Assembly (NCBI GenBank): GCA_037954325.1
Contig: JBBMNZ010000006.1
Coordinates: 4,804,001 to 4,868,000 of the forward strand
DNA: 64,000 nucleotides
DNA from: Fistularia commersonii
Taxonomy: Eukaryota > Chordata > Actinopteri > Syngnathiformes > Fistulariidae
Direction: 5' to 3'
The notes below the pieces were generated by a model. It was not told the DNA's origin and ran no database searches. It saw only the letters and a list, made by a program, of their open reading frames with translations. The position numbers and the translations under genes are program-made. Below are positions 25,834-38,705 of this stretch, in pieces; the stretch's first letter is position 1, and each line of letters opens with the position of its first letter.

Positions 25834-27245
25834 TTTATCTTTTGAACCTGTGGCTGGATTACACTGAATTTGACATATATTGTGCAGAATCTTGTCCTAA
25901 ACAACATATTTCAACAGCCGAAACCAGTTTCATGAAATTCATTAGTTATTTCCACTCCGAATCAAAAACGCTTCCACTCGGACAGATAAGCACTTTTTTG
26001 AATGAATGGCAATATCTTTTGAACCTGTGGCTGGATTACACTGAATTTGACATATATTGTGCAGAATCAAGTCCTAAACAACATATTTCAACAGCAGAAA
26101 CCAGCTTGATGAAATTCATTAGTTATTTCCAATCTGCATCAAAAACGCTTTAACTCGGTGAGATTAGCAGTTCTTTGAACAAATGGCTATATCTTTTGAA
26201 CCTGTGGCTGGATTACACTGAATTTGAAATATATTGTGCAGAATCATGTCCTAAACAACTTATTTCAACAGCAGAAACCAGCTTGATGAAATTCATTACT
26301 TATTTCCACTCCGAATCAATTATGCTTCAACCCAGTGACGTAAGCACTTATTGAACGAATGGCTATATCTTTTGAACTTGTGGCTGGATTACACTGAATT
26401 TTACATATATTGTGCGGAATCATGTCCTGAACAAAATATGTCAACAACAGAAACCAGCTTGATGAAATTCAATAGGTATTTCCACTCCGAATCAAAAATG
26501 CTTCAACTCGGAGTGATAAGCACTTTTGAACGAATGGCTTTATCTTTTGAACCTGTGGCTGGATTACACTGAATTTGACATATATTGTGCAAAATCTTGT
26601 CCTAAACAACATATTTCAACAGCCGAAACCAGTTTCATGAAATTCATTAGTTATTTCCACTTCGAATCAAAAACGCTTCAACTCGGACAGATAAGCACTT
26701 TTTTGAACGAATGGCAATATCTTTTGAACCTGTGGCTGGATTACACTGAATTTGACATATATTGTGCAGAATCAAGTCCTGAACAACATATTTCAACAGC
26801 AGAAACCAGCTTGATGAAATTCATTAGTTATTTCTACTCTGTATCAAAAACGCTTTAACTCGGTGAGATTAGCAGTTCTTTGAACGAATGGCTATATTTT
26901 TTGAACTTGTGGCTGGATTACACTGAATTTGACATATAATGTGCAGAATCATTTCCTAAACAACATATTTCAACAGCAGAAATCAGCTTCATGAAATTCA
27001 TGAGTTATTTCCAATCTGTATCAAAAACGCCTCAACTCGGTGAGATAAGCACTTTTTTGAATGAATGGCAATATCTTTTGAACCTGTGGCTGGATTACAC
27101 TGAATTTGACATATAATGTGCAGAATCATGTCCTAAACAATATATTTCAACAGCAGAAACCAGCTTCATGAAATTCATGAGTTATTTCCAATCTGTATCA
27201 AAAACGCCTCAACTCGGTGAGATAAGCACTTTTTTGAATAAATGC
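25834..27245 (+). repeat. Satellite linking segment between the 1,765-bp and 2,119-bp arrays
   Basis: Contains monomers of the same subtypes as the flanking arrays, including a signature dimer (175-bp member near 26,466) and a 'cacttcgaatc' monomer after it. 'cctgaacaacat' at 26,779, 'atttctactctg' at 26,830 and 'aaacaatatattt' at 27,136 are local variants. The last of these reappears at 62,783. Nothing other than satellite is seen. Confidence 0.8.
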
Positions 27246-29364
27246 CTATATCTTTTGAACCTGTGGCTGGATTACGCTGACTTTGACATATATTGTGCAG
27301 AATCAAGTCCTAAACAACATATTTCAACAGCAGAAACCAGCTTCATGAAATTCATTAGTTATTTCCACTCTGTATCAAAAACGCTTTAACTCGGTGACAT
27401 TAGCACTTCTTTGAACGAATGGCTATATCTTTTGAACTTGTGGCTGGATTACACTGAATTTGAAATATATTGTGCAGAATCATGTCCTAAACAACTTATT
27501 TCAACAGCAGAAACCAGCTTGATGAAATTCATTAGTTATTTCCACTCCGAATCAATTATGCTTCAACCCAGTGACATAAGCACTTATTGAACGAATGGCT
27601 ATATCTTTTGAACTTGTGGCCGGATTACACTGAATTTGACATATATTGTGCAGAATCATGTCCTGAACAAGATATGTCAACAACAGAAACCAACTTGATG
27701 AAATTCAATAGGTATTTCCACTCCGAATCAAAAATGCTTCAACTCGGAACAATAAGCACTTTTGAACGAATGGCTATATCTTTTGAACCTGTGGCTGGAT
27801 TACACTGAATTTGACATATATTTTGCAGAATCATGTCCTTAACAACATATTTGAACAGCAGAAACCAACTTGATGAAATTCATTAGTTATTTCCTCTCCG
27901 AATTAAAAATGCTTCAACTCGGTGAGATTAGCACTTCTTTGAACGAATGGCTATATCTTTTGAACTTGTGGCTGGATTACACTGAATTTGACATATATTG
28001 TGCAGAATCATGTCCTAAACAACATATTTCAACAGCAGAAATCAGCTTCATGAAATTCATGAGTTATTTCCAATCTGTATCAAAAACGCTTCAACTCGGA
28101 CAGATAAGCACTTTTTTGAACGAATGGCAATATCTTTTGAACCTGTGGCTGGATTACACTGAATTTGACATATATAGTGCAGAATCAAGTCCTAAACAAC
28201 ATATTTCAAAAGCAGAAACCAGCTTGATGAAATTCATTAGTTATTTCCACTCTGTATCAAAAACGCTTTAACTCAGTGAGATAAGCACTTTTTTGAATGA
28301 ATGGCTATATCTTTTGAACCTGTGGCTGGATTACGCTGAATTTGACATATATTGTGCAGAATCATGTCCTAAACAACTTATTTCAACAGCAGAAACCAGC
28401 TTGATGAAATTCATTAGTTATTTCCACTCCGAATCAATTATGCTTCAACCCAGTGACATAAGCACTTATTGAACGAATGGCTATATCTTTTGAACTTGTG
28501 GCTGGATTACACTGAATTTGACATATATTGTGCAGAATCATTTCCTAAACAACATATTTCAACAGCAGATATCAGCTTCATGAAATTCATGAGTTATTTC
28601 CAATCTGTATCAAAAACGCCTCAACTCGGTGAGATAAGCACTTTTTTGAATGAATGGCAATATCTTTTGAACCTGTGGCTGGATTACACTGAATTTGACA
28701 TATATTGTGCAGAATCTTGTCCTAAACAACATATTTCAACAGCAGAAACCAGCTTGATGAAATTCATTAGTTATTTCCAATCTGTATCAAAAACGCTTTA
28801 ACTCGGTGAGATTAGCAGTTCTTTGAACAAATGGCTATATCTTTTGAACCTGTGGCTGGATTACACTGAATTTGACATATATTGTGCAGAATCTTGTCCT
28901 AAACAACATATTTCAACAGCCGAAACCAGTTTCATGAAATTCATTAGTTATTTCCACTCCGAATCAAAAACGCTTCCACTCGGACAGATAAGCACTTTTT
29001 TGAATGAATGGCAATATCTTTTGAACCTGTGGCTGGATTACACTGAATTTGACATATATTGCGCAGAATCAAGTCCTAAAAAACATATTTCAACAGCAGA
29101 AACCAGCTTGATGAACTTCATTAGTTATTTCCACTCTGTATCAAAAACGCTTAAACTCGGTGAGATTAGCACTTCTTTGAACGAATGGCTATATCTTTTG
29201 AATTTCTGGCTGGATTACACTGAATTTGACATATATTGTGCAGAATCATGTCCTAAACAACTTATTTCAACAGCAGAAACCAGCTTGATGAAATTCATTA
29301 CTTATTTCCACTACGAATCAATTATGCTTCAACCCAGTGACATAAGCACTTATTGAACGAATGG
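27246..29364 (+). repeat. 2,119-bp (12-monomer) higher-order repeat, copy 1
   Basis: Begins at 'ctatatcttttgaacctg' after 'aaatgc' and runs to the equivalent base 2,119 bp later. It contains 'ttgtggccggattac', 'cggaacaataagc', 'tatatagtgcag' and 'gcagatatcag', none of which is common elsewhere. Conceptual translations across the unit are identical to those of copy 2, and I found no base difference in the lines compared. Confidence 0.88.
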
Positions 29365-31483
29365 CTATATCTTTTGAACCTGTGGCTGGATTACGCTGAC
29401 TTTGACATATATTGTGCAGAATCAAGTCCTAAACAACATATTTCAACAGCAGAAACCAGCTTCATGAAATTCATTAGTTATTTCCACTCTGTATCAAAAA
29501 CGCTTTAACTCGGTGACATTAGCACTTCTTTGAACGAATGGCTATATCTTTTGAACTTGTGGCTGGATTACACTGAATTTGAAATATATTGTGCAGAATC
29601 ATGTCCTAAACAACTTATTTCAACAGCAGAAACCAGCTTGATGAAATTCATTAGTTATTTCCACTCCGAATCAATTATGCTTCAACCCAGTGACATAAGC
29701 ACTTATTGAACGAATGGCTATATCTTTTGAACTTGTGGCCGGATTACACTGAATTTGACATATATTGTGCAGAATCATGTCCTGAACAAGATATGTCAAC
29801 AACAGAAACCAACTTGATGAAATTCAATAGGTATTTCCACTCCGAATCAAAAATGCTTCAACTCGGAACAATAAGCACTTTTGAACGAATGGCTATATCT
29901 TTTGAACCTGTGGCTGGATTACACTGAATTTGACATATATTTTGCAGAATCATGTCCTTAACAACATATTTGAACAGCAGAAACCAACTTGATGAAATTC
30001 ATTAGTTATTTCCTCTCCGAATTAAAAATGCTTCAACTCGGTGAGATTAGCACTTCTTTGAACGAATGGCTATATCTTTTGAACTTGTGGCTGGATTACA
30101 CTGAATTTGACATATATTGTGCAGAATCATGTCCTAAACAACATATTTCAACAGCAGAAATCAGCTTCATGAAATTCATGAGTTATTTCCAATCTGTATC
30201 AAAAACGCTTCAACTCGGACAGATAAGCACTTTTTTGAACGAATGGCAATATCTTTTGAACCTGTGGCTGGATTACACTGAATTTGACATATATAGTGCA
30301 GAATCAAGTCCTAAACAACATATTTCAAAAGCAGAAACCAGCTTGATGAAATTCATTAGTTATTTCCACTCTGTATCAAAAACGCTTTAACTCAGTGAGA
30401 TAAGCACTTTTTTGAATGAATGGCTATATCTTTTGAACCTGTGGCTGGATTACGCTGAATTTGACATATATTGTGCAGAATCATGTCCTAAACAACTTAT
30501 TTCAACAGCAGAAACCAGCTTGATGAAATTCATTAGTTATTTCCACTCCGAATCAATTATGCTTCAACCCAGTGACATAAGCACTTATTGAACGAATGGC
30601 TATATCTTTTGAACTTGTGGCTGGATTACACTGAATTTGACATATATTGTGCAGAATCATTTCCTAAACAACATATTTCAACAGCAGATATCAGCTTCAT
30701 GAAATTCATGAGTTATTTCCAATCTGTATCAAAAACGCCTCAACTCGGTGAGATAAGCACTTTTTTGAATGAATGGCAATATCTTTTGAACCTGTGGCTG
30801 GATTACACTGAATTTGACATATATTGTGCAGAATCTTGTCCTAAACAACATATTTCAACAGCAGAAACCAGCTTGATGAAATTCATTAGTTATTTCCAAT
30901 CTGTATCAAAAACGCTTTAACTCGGTGAGATTAGCAGTTCTTTGAACAAATGGCTATATCTTTTGAACCTGTGGCTGGATTACACTGAATTTGACATATA
31001 TTGTGCAGAATCTTGTCCTAAACAACATATTTCAACAGCCGAAACCAGTTTCATGAAATTCATTAGTTATTTCCACTCCGAATCAAAAACGCTTCCACTC
31101 GGACAGATAAGCACTTTTTTGAATGAATGGCAATATCTTTTGAACCTGTGGCTGGATTACACTGAATTTGACATATATTGCGCAGAATCAAGTCCTAAAA
31201 AACATATTTCAACAGCAGAAACCAGCTTGATGAACTTCATTAGTTATTTCCACTCTGTATCAAAAACGCTTAAACTCGGTGAGATTAGCACTTCTTTGAA
31301 CGAATGGCTATATCTTTTGAATTTCTGGCTGGATTACACTGAATTTGACATATATTGTGCAGAATCATGTCCTAAACAACTTATTTCAACAGCAGAAACC
31401 AGCTTGATGAAATTCATTACTTATTTCCACTACGAATCAATTATGCTTCAACCCAGTGACATAAGCACTTATTGAACGAATGG
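29365..31483 (+). repeat. 2,119-bp higher-order repeat, copy 2
   Basis: Tandem duplicate of 27,246-29,364. The junction at about 29,357-29,370 joins a 176-bp type 'cttattgaacgaatgg' directly to 'ctatatcttttgaacctg', the base where copy 1 began after 'aaatgc'. This is the expected mark of unequal crossing-over in monomer register. The private marks 'tggccgg', 'ggaacaataagc' and 'tatatagtgc' recur at +2,119. Confidence 0.88.
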
Positions 31484-34400
31484 CTATATCTTTTGAACTT
31501 GTGGCTGGTATACACTGAATTTTACATATATTGTGCGGAATCATGTCCTGAACAAAATATGTCAACAACAAAAACAAGCTTGATGAAATTCAATAGGTAT
31601 TTCCACTCCGAATCAAAAATGCTTCAACTCGGAGTGATAAGCACTTTTGAACGAATGGCTTTATCTTTTGAACCTGTGGCTGGATTACACTGAATTTGAC
31701 ATATATTGTGCAGAATCTTGTCCTAAACAACATATTTCAACAGCCGAAACCAGTTTCATGAAATTCATTAGTTATTTCCACTTCGAATCAAAAACGCTTC
31801 AACTCGGACAGATAAGCACTTTTTTGAACGAATGGCAATATCTTTTGAACCTGTGGCTGGATTACACTGAATTTGACATATATTGTGCAGAATCAAGTCC
31901 TAAACAACATATTTCAACAGCAGAAACCAGCTTGATGAAATTCATTAGTTATTTCCACTCTGTATCAAAAACGCTTTAACTCGGTGAGATTAGCAGTTCT
32001 TTGAACGAATGGCTATATTTTTTGAACTTGTGGCTGGATTACACTGAATTTGACATATAATGTGCAGAATCATTTCCTAAACAACATATTTCAACAGCAG
32101 AAATCAGCTTCATGAAATTCATGAGTTATTTCCAATCTGTATCAAAAACGCCTCAACTCGGTGAGATAAGCACTTTTTTGAATGAATGGCAATATCTTTT
32201 GAACCTGTGGCTGGATTACACTGAATTTGACATATATTGTGCAGAATCAAGTCCTAAACAACATATTTCAACAGCAGAAACCAGCTTGATGAAATTCATT
32301 AGTTATTTCCACTCTGTATCAAAAACGCTTTAACTCGGTGAGATTAGCACTTCTTTGAACGAATGGCTATATCTTTTGAACTTGTGGCTGGATTACACTG
32401 AATTTGACATATAATGTGCAGAATCATGTCCTAAACAACATATTTCAACAGCAGAAATCAGCTTCATGAAATTCATGAGTTATTTCCAATCTGTATCAAA
32501 AACGCCTCAACTCGGTGAGATAAGCACTTTTTTGAATAAATGCCTATATCTTTTGAACCTGTGGCTGGATTACGCTGACTTTGACATATATTGTGCAGAA
32601 TAAAGTCCTAAACAACATATTTCAACAGCAGAAACCAGCTTCATGAAATTCATTAGTTATTTCCACTCTGTATCAAAAACGCTTTAACTCGGTGAGATTA
32701 GCACTTCTTTGAACGAATGGCTATATCTTTTGAACTTGTGGCTGGATTACACTGAATTTGAAATATATTGTGCAGAATCATGTCCTAAACAACTTATTTC
32801 AACAGCAGAAACCAGCTTGATGAAATTCATTAGTTATTTCCACTCCGAATCAATTATGCTTCAACCCAGTGACATAAGCACTTATTGAACGAATGGCTAT
32901 ATCTTTTGAACTTGTGGCTGGATTACACTGAATTTGACATATATTGTGCAGAATCATGTCCTGAACAAGATATGTCAACAACAGAAACCAACTTGATGAA
33001 ATTCAATAGGTATTTCCACTCCGAATCAAAAATGCTTCAACTCGGAGTGATAAGCACTTTTGAACGAATGGCTATATCTTTTGAACCTGTGGCTGGATTA
33101 CACTGAATTTGACATATATTTTGCAGAATCATGTCCTTAACAACATATTTGAACAGCAGAAACCAGCTTGATGAAATTCATTAGTTATTTCCACTCTGTA
33201 TCAAACACGCTTCAACTCGGTGAGATTAGCACTTCTTTGAACGAATGGCTATATCTTTTGAACTTGTGGCTGGATTACACTGAATTTGACATATATTGTG
33301 CAGAATCATGTCCTAAACAACATATTTCAACCGCAGAAATCAGCTTCATGAAATTCATGAGTTATTTCCAATCTGTATCAAAAACGCTTCAACTCGGACA
33401 GATAAGCACTTTTTTGAACGAATGGCAATATCTTTTGAACCTGTGGCTGGATTACAGTGAATTTGACATATATTGTACAGAATCAAGTCCTAAACAACAT
33501 ATTTCAAAAGCAGAAACCAGCTTGATGAAATTCATTAGTTATTTCCACTCTGTATCAAAAACGCTTTAACTCAGTGAGATTAGCAGTTCTTTGAACGAAT
33601 GGCTATATCTTTTGAACTTGTGGCTGGATTACATTGAATTTGAAATATATTGTGCAGAATCATGTCCTAAACAACTTATTTCAACAGCAGAAACCAGCTT
33701 GATGAAATTCATTAGTTATTTCCACTCCGAATCAATTATGCTTCAACCCAGTGACATAAGCACTTATTGAACGAATGGCTATATCTTTTGAACTTGTGGC
33801 TGGATTACACTGAATTTTACATATATTGTGCGGAATCATGTCCTGAACAAGTTATGTCAACAACAGAAACCAGCTTGATGAAATTCAATAGGTATTTCCA
33901 CTCCGAATCAAAAATGCTTCAACTCGGAGTGATAAGCACTTTTGAACGAATGGCTTTATCTTTTGAACCTGTGGCTGGATTACACTGAATTTGACATATA
34001 TTGTGCAGAATCTTGTCCTAAACAACATATTTCAACAGCCGAAACCAGTTTCATGAAATTCATTAGTTATTTCCACTTCGAATCAAAAACGCTTCAACTC
34101 GGAGTGATAAGCACTTTTTTGAACGAATGGCAATATCTTTTGAACCTGTGGCTGGATTACACTGAATTTGACAATATTGTGCAGAATCAAGTCCTAAACA
34201 ACATATTTCAACAGCAGAAACCAGCTTGATGAAATTCATTAGTTATTTCCACTCTGTATCAAAAACGCTTTAACTCGGTGAGATTAGCAGTTCTTTGAAC
34301 GAATGGCTATATTTTTTGAACTTGTGGCTGGATTACACTGAATTTGACATATAATGTGCAGAATCATTTCCTAAACAACATATTTCAACAGCAGAAATCA

Positions 34401-35529
34401 GCTTCATGAAATTCATGAGTTATTTCCAATCTGTATCAAAAACGCTTCAACTCGGTGAGATAAGCACTTTTTTGAATGAATGGCTATATCTTTTGAACCT
34501 GTGGCTGGATTACGCTGGATTTGACATATATTGTGCAGAATCAAGTCCTAAACAACATATTTCAACAGCAAAAACCAGCTTGATGAAATTCATTAGTTAT
34601 TTCCACTCTGTATCAAAAACGCTTTAACTCGGTGAGATTAGCAGTTCTTTGAACGAATGGCTATATCTTTTGAACTTGTGGCTGGATTACACTGAATTTG
34701 ACATATATTGTGCAGAATCATGTCCTAAACAACTTATTTCAACAGCAGAAACCAGCTTGATGAAATTCATTAGTTATTTCCACTCCGAATCAATTATGCT
34801 TCAACCCAGTGACATAAGCACTTATTGAACGAATGGCTATATCTTTTGAACTTGTGGCTGGATTACACTGAATTTGACATATATTGTGCGGAATCATGTC
34901 CTAAACAAATAATTTCAACAACAGAAACCAGCTTGATGAAATTCAATAGGTATTTCCACTCCGAATCAAAAATGCTTCAACTCGGAGAGATAAGCACTTT
35001 TGAACGAATGGCTATATCTTTTGAACCTGTGGCTGGATTACACTGAATTTGACATATATTGTGCAGAATCTTGTCCTAAACAACATATTTCAACAGCCGA
35101 AACCAGTTTCATGAAATTCATTAGTTATTTCCACTCCGAATCAAAAACGCTTCCACTCGGACAGATAAGCACTTTTTTGAATGAATGGCAATATCTTTTG
35201 AACCTGTGGCTGGATTACACTGAATTTGACATATATTGTGCAGAATCAAGTCCTAAACAACATATTTCAACAGCAGAAACCAGCTTGATGAAATTCATTA
35301 GTTATTTCCAATCTGTATCAAAAACGCTTTAACTCGGTGAGATTAGCAGTTCTTTGAACAAATGGCTATATCTTTTGAACCTGTGGCTGGATTACACTGA
35401 ATTTGAAATATATTGTGCAGAATCATGTCCTAAACAACTTATTTCAATAGCAGAAACCAGCTTGATGAAATTCATTACTTATTTCCACTACGAATCAATT
35501 ATGCTTCAACCCAGTGACATAAGCACTTA
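31472..35529 (+). repeat. 4,058-bp higher-order repeat (23 monomers), copy 1
   Basis: The unit holds four signature dimers (175-bp members near 31,587, 33,000, 33,882 and 34,940) and a diagnostic one-base deletion 'gacaatattg' at 34,170. It also carries 'ctggatttgac' (34,514), 'gcaaaaaccagc' (34,568) and 'aacaaataatttcaac' (34,905). Later copies repeat all of these. Copy 1 differs by 'ggctggtatac' (31,504), 'acaaaaacaagc' (31,568) and 'caagttatg' (33,847). The 882-bp 5-mer block at 32,885-33,766 is missing from copy 2. Confidence 0.87.
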
Positions 35530-38500
35530 TTGAACGAATGGCTATATCTTTTGAACTTGTGGCTGGATTACACTGAATTTTACATATATTGTGCGGAATC
35601 ATGTCCTGAACAAAATATGTCAACAACAGAAACCAGCTTGATGAAATTCATTAGGTATTTCCACTCCGAATCAAAAATGCTTCAACTCGGAGTGATAAGC
35701 ACTTTTGAACGAATGGCTTTATCTTTTGAACCTGTGGCTGGATTACACTGAATTTGACATATATTGTGCAGAATCTTGTCCTAAACAACATATTTCAACA
35801 GCCGAAACCAGTTTCATGAAATTCATTAGTTATTTCCACTTCGAATCAAAAACGCTTCAACTCGGACAGATAAGCACTTTTTTGAACGAATGGCAATATC
35901 TTTTGAACCTGTGGCTGGATTACACTGAATTTGACATATATTGTGCAGAATCAAGTCCTAAACAACATATTTCAACAGCAGAAACCAGCTTGATGAAATT
36001 CATTAGTTATTTCCACTCTGTATCAAAAACGCTTTAACTCGGTGAGATTAGCAGTTCTTTGAACGAATGGCTATATTTTTTGAACTTGTGGCTGGATTAC
36101 ACTGAATTTGACATATAATGTGCAGAATCATTTCCTAAACAACATATTTCAACAGCAGAAATCAGCTTCATGAAATTCATGAGTTATTTCCAATCTGTAT
36201 CAAAAACGCCTCAACTCGGTGAGATAAGCACTTTTTTGAATGAATGGCAATATCTTTTGAACCTGTGGCTGGATTACACTGAATTTGACATATATTGTGC
36301 AGAATCAAGTCCTAAACAACATATTTCAACAGCAGAAACCAGCTTGATGAAATTCATTAGTTATTTCCACTCTGTATCAAAAACGCTTTAACTCGGTGAG
36401 ATTAGCACTTCTTTGAACGAATGGCTATATCTTTTGAACTTGTGGCTGGATTACACTGAATTTGACATATAATGTGCAGAATCATGTCCTAAACAACATA
36501 TTTCAACAGCAGAAATCAGCTTCATGAAATTCATGAGTTATTTCCAATCTGTATCAAAAACGCCTCAACTCGGTGAGATAAGCACTTTTTTGAATAAATG
36601 CCTATATCTTTTGAACCTGTGGCTGGATTACGCTGACTTTGACATATATTGTGCAGAATAAAGTCCTAAACAACATATTTCAACAGCAGAAACCAGCTTC
36701 ATGAAATTCATTAGTTATTTCCACTCTGTATCAAAAACGCTTTAACTCGGTGAGATTAGCACTTCTTTGAACGAATGGCTATATCTTTTGAACTTGTGGC
36801 TGGATTACACTGAATTTGAAATATATTGTGCAGAATCATGTCCTAAACAACTTATTTCAACAGCAGAAACCAGCTTGATGAAATTCATTAGTTATTTCCA
36901 CTCCGAATCAATTATGCTTCAACCCAGTGACATAAGCACTTATTGAACGAATGGCTATATCTTTTGAACTTGTGGCTGGATTACACTGAATTTTACATAT
37001 ATTGTGCGGAATCATGTCCTGAACAAGACATGTCAACAACAGAAACCAGCTTGATGAAATTCAATAGGTATTTCCACTCCGAATCAAAAATGCTTCAACT
37101 CGGAGTGATAAGCACTTTTGAACGAATGGCTTTATCTTTTGAACCTGTGGCTGGATTACACTGAATTTGACATATATTGTGCAGAATCTTGTCCTAAACA
37201 ACATATTTCAACAGCCGAAACCAGTTTCATGAAATTCATTAGTTATTTCCACTTCGAATCAAAAACGCTTCAACTCGGAGTGATAAGCACTTTTTTGAAC
37301 GAATGGCAATATCTTTTGAACCTGTGGCTGGATTACACTGAATTTGACAATATTGTGCAGAATCAAGTCCTAAACAACATATTTCAACAGCAGAAACCAG
37401 CTTGATGAAATTCATTAGTTATTTCCACTCTGTATCAAAAACGCTTTAACTCGGTGAGATTAGCAGTTCTTTGAACGAATGGCTATATTTTTTGAACTTG
37501 TGGCTGGATTACACTGAATTTGACATATAATGTGCAGAATCATTTCCTAAACAACATATTTCAACAGCAGAAATCAGCTTCATGAAATTCATGAGTTATT
37601 TCCAATCTGTATCAAAAACGCTTCAACTCGGTGAGATAAGCACTTTTTTGAATGAATGGCTATATCTTTTGAACCTGTGGCTGGATTACGCTGGATTTGA
37701 CATATATTGTGCAGAATCAAGTCCTAAACAACATATTTCAACAGCAAAAACCAGCTTGATGAAATTCATTAGTTATTTCCACTCTGTATCAAAAACGCTT
37801 TAACTCGGTGAGATTAGCAGTTCTTTGAACGAATGGCTATATCTTTTGAACTTGTGGCTGGATTACACTGAATTTGACATATATTGTGCAGAATCATGTC
37901 CTAAACAACTTATTTCAACAGCAGAAACCAGCTTGATGAAATTCATTAGTTATTTCCACTCCGAATCAATTATGCTTCAACCCAGTGACATAAGCACTTA
38001 TTGAACGAATGGCTATATCTTTTGAACTTGTGGCTGGATTACACTGAATTTGACATATATTGTGCGGAATCATGTCCTAAACAAATAATTTCAACAACAG
38101 AAACCAGCTTGATGAAATTCAATAGGTATTTCCACTCCGAATCAAAAATGCTTCAACTCGGAGAGATAAGCACTTTTGAACGAATGGCTATATCTTTTGA
38201 ACCTGTGGCTGGATTACACTGAATTTGACATATATTGTGCAGAATCTTGTCCTAAACAACATATTTCAACAGCCGAAACCAGTTTCATGAAATTCATTAG
38301 TTATTTCCACTCCGAATCAAAAACGCTTCCACTCGGACAGATAAGCACTTTTTTGAATGAATGGCAATATCTTTTGAACCTGTGGCTGGATTACACTGAA
38401 TTTGACATATATTGTGCAGAATCAAGTCCTAAACAACATATTTCAACAGCAGAAACCAGCTTGATGAAATTCATTAGTTATTTCCAATCTGTATCAAAAA

Positions 38501-38705
38501 CGCTTTAACTCGGTGAGATTAGCAGTTCTTTGAACAAATGGCTATATCTTTTGAACCTGTGGCTGGATTACACTGAATTTGAAATATATTGTGCAGAATC
38601 ATGTCCTAAACAACTTATTTCAATAGCAGAAACCAGCTTGATGAAATTCATTACTTATTTCCACTACGAATCAATTATGCTTCAACCCAGTGACATAAGC
38701 ACTTA
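35530..38705 (+). repeat. Same HOR, copy 2, shortened to 3,176 bp by loss of an 882-bp block
   Basis: Up to about 36,942 it aligns to copy 1 at +4,058; from about 36,943 it aligns at +3,176. The block equivalent to 32,885-33,766 (five monomers with one signature dimer) is therefore absent. The break lies within a 176-bp signature monomer, so recombination between two signature dimers in the same register explains it. The 'gacaatattg' deletion recurs at 37,346. It carries 'caagacatg' (37,024), shared with copy 3 and not copy 1. Confidence 0.87.

Noticed and set aside
27246..31483. Treating the identical 2,119-bp pair as certain assembly error
   Set aside because: The seam is a clean in-register junction like others in the array, so a true recent duplication is equally likely. 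It is kept as a finding instead.
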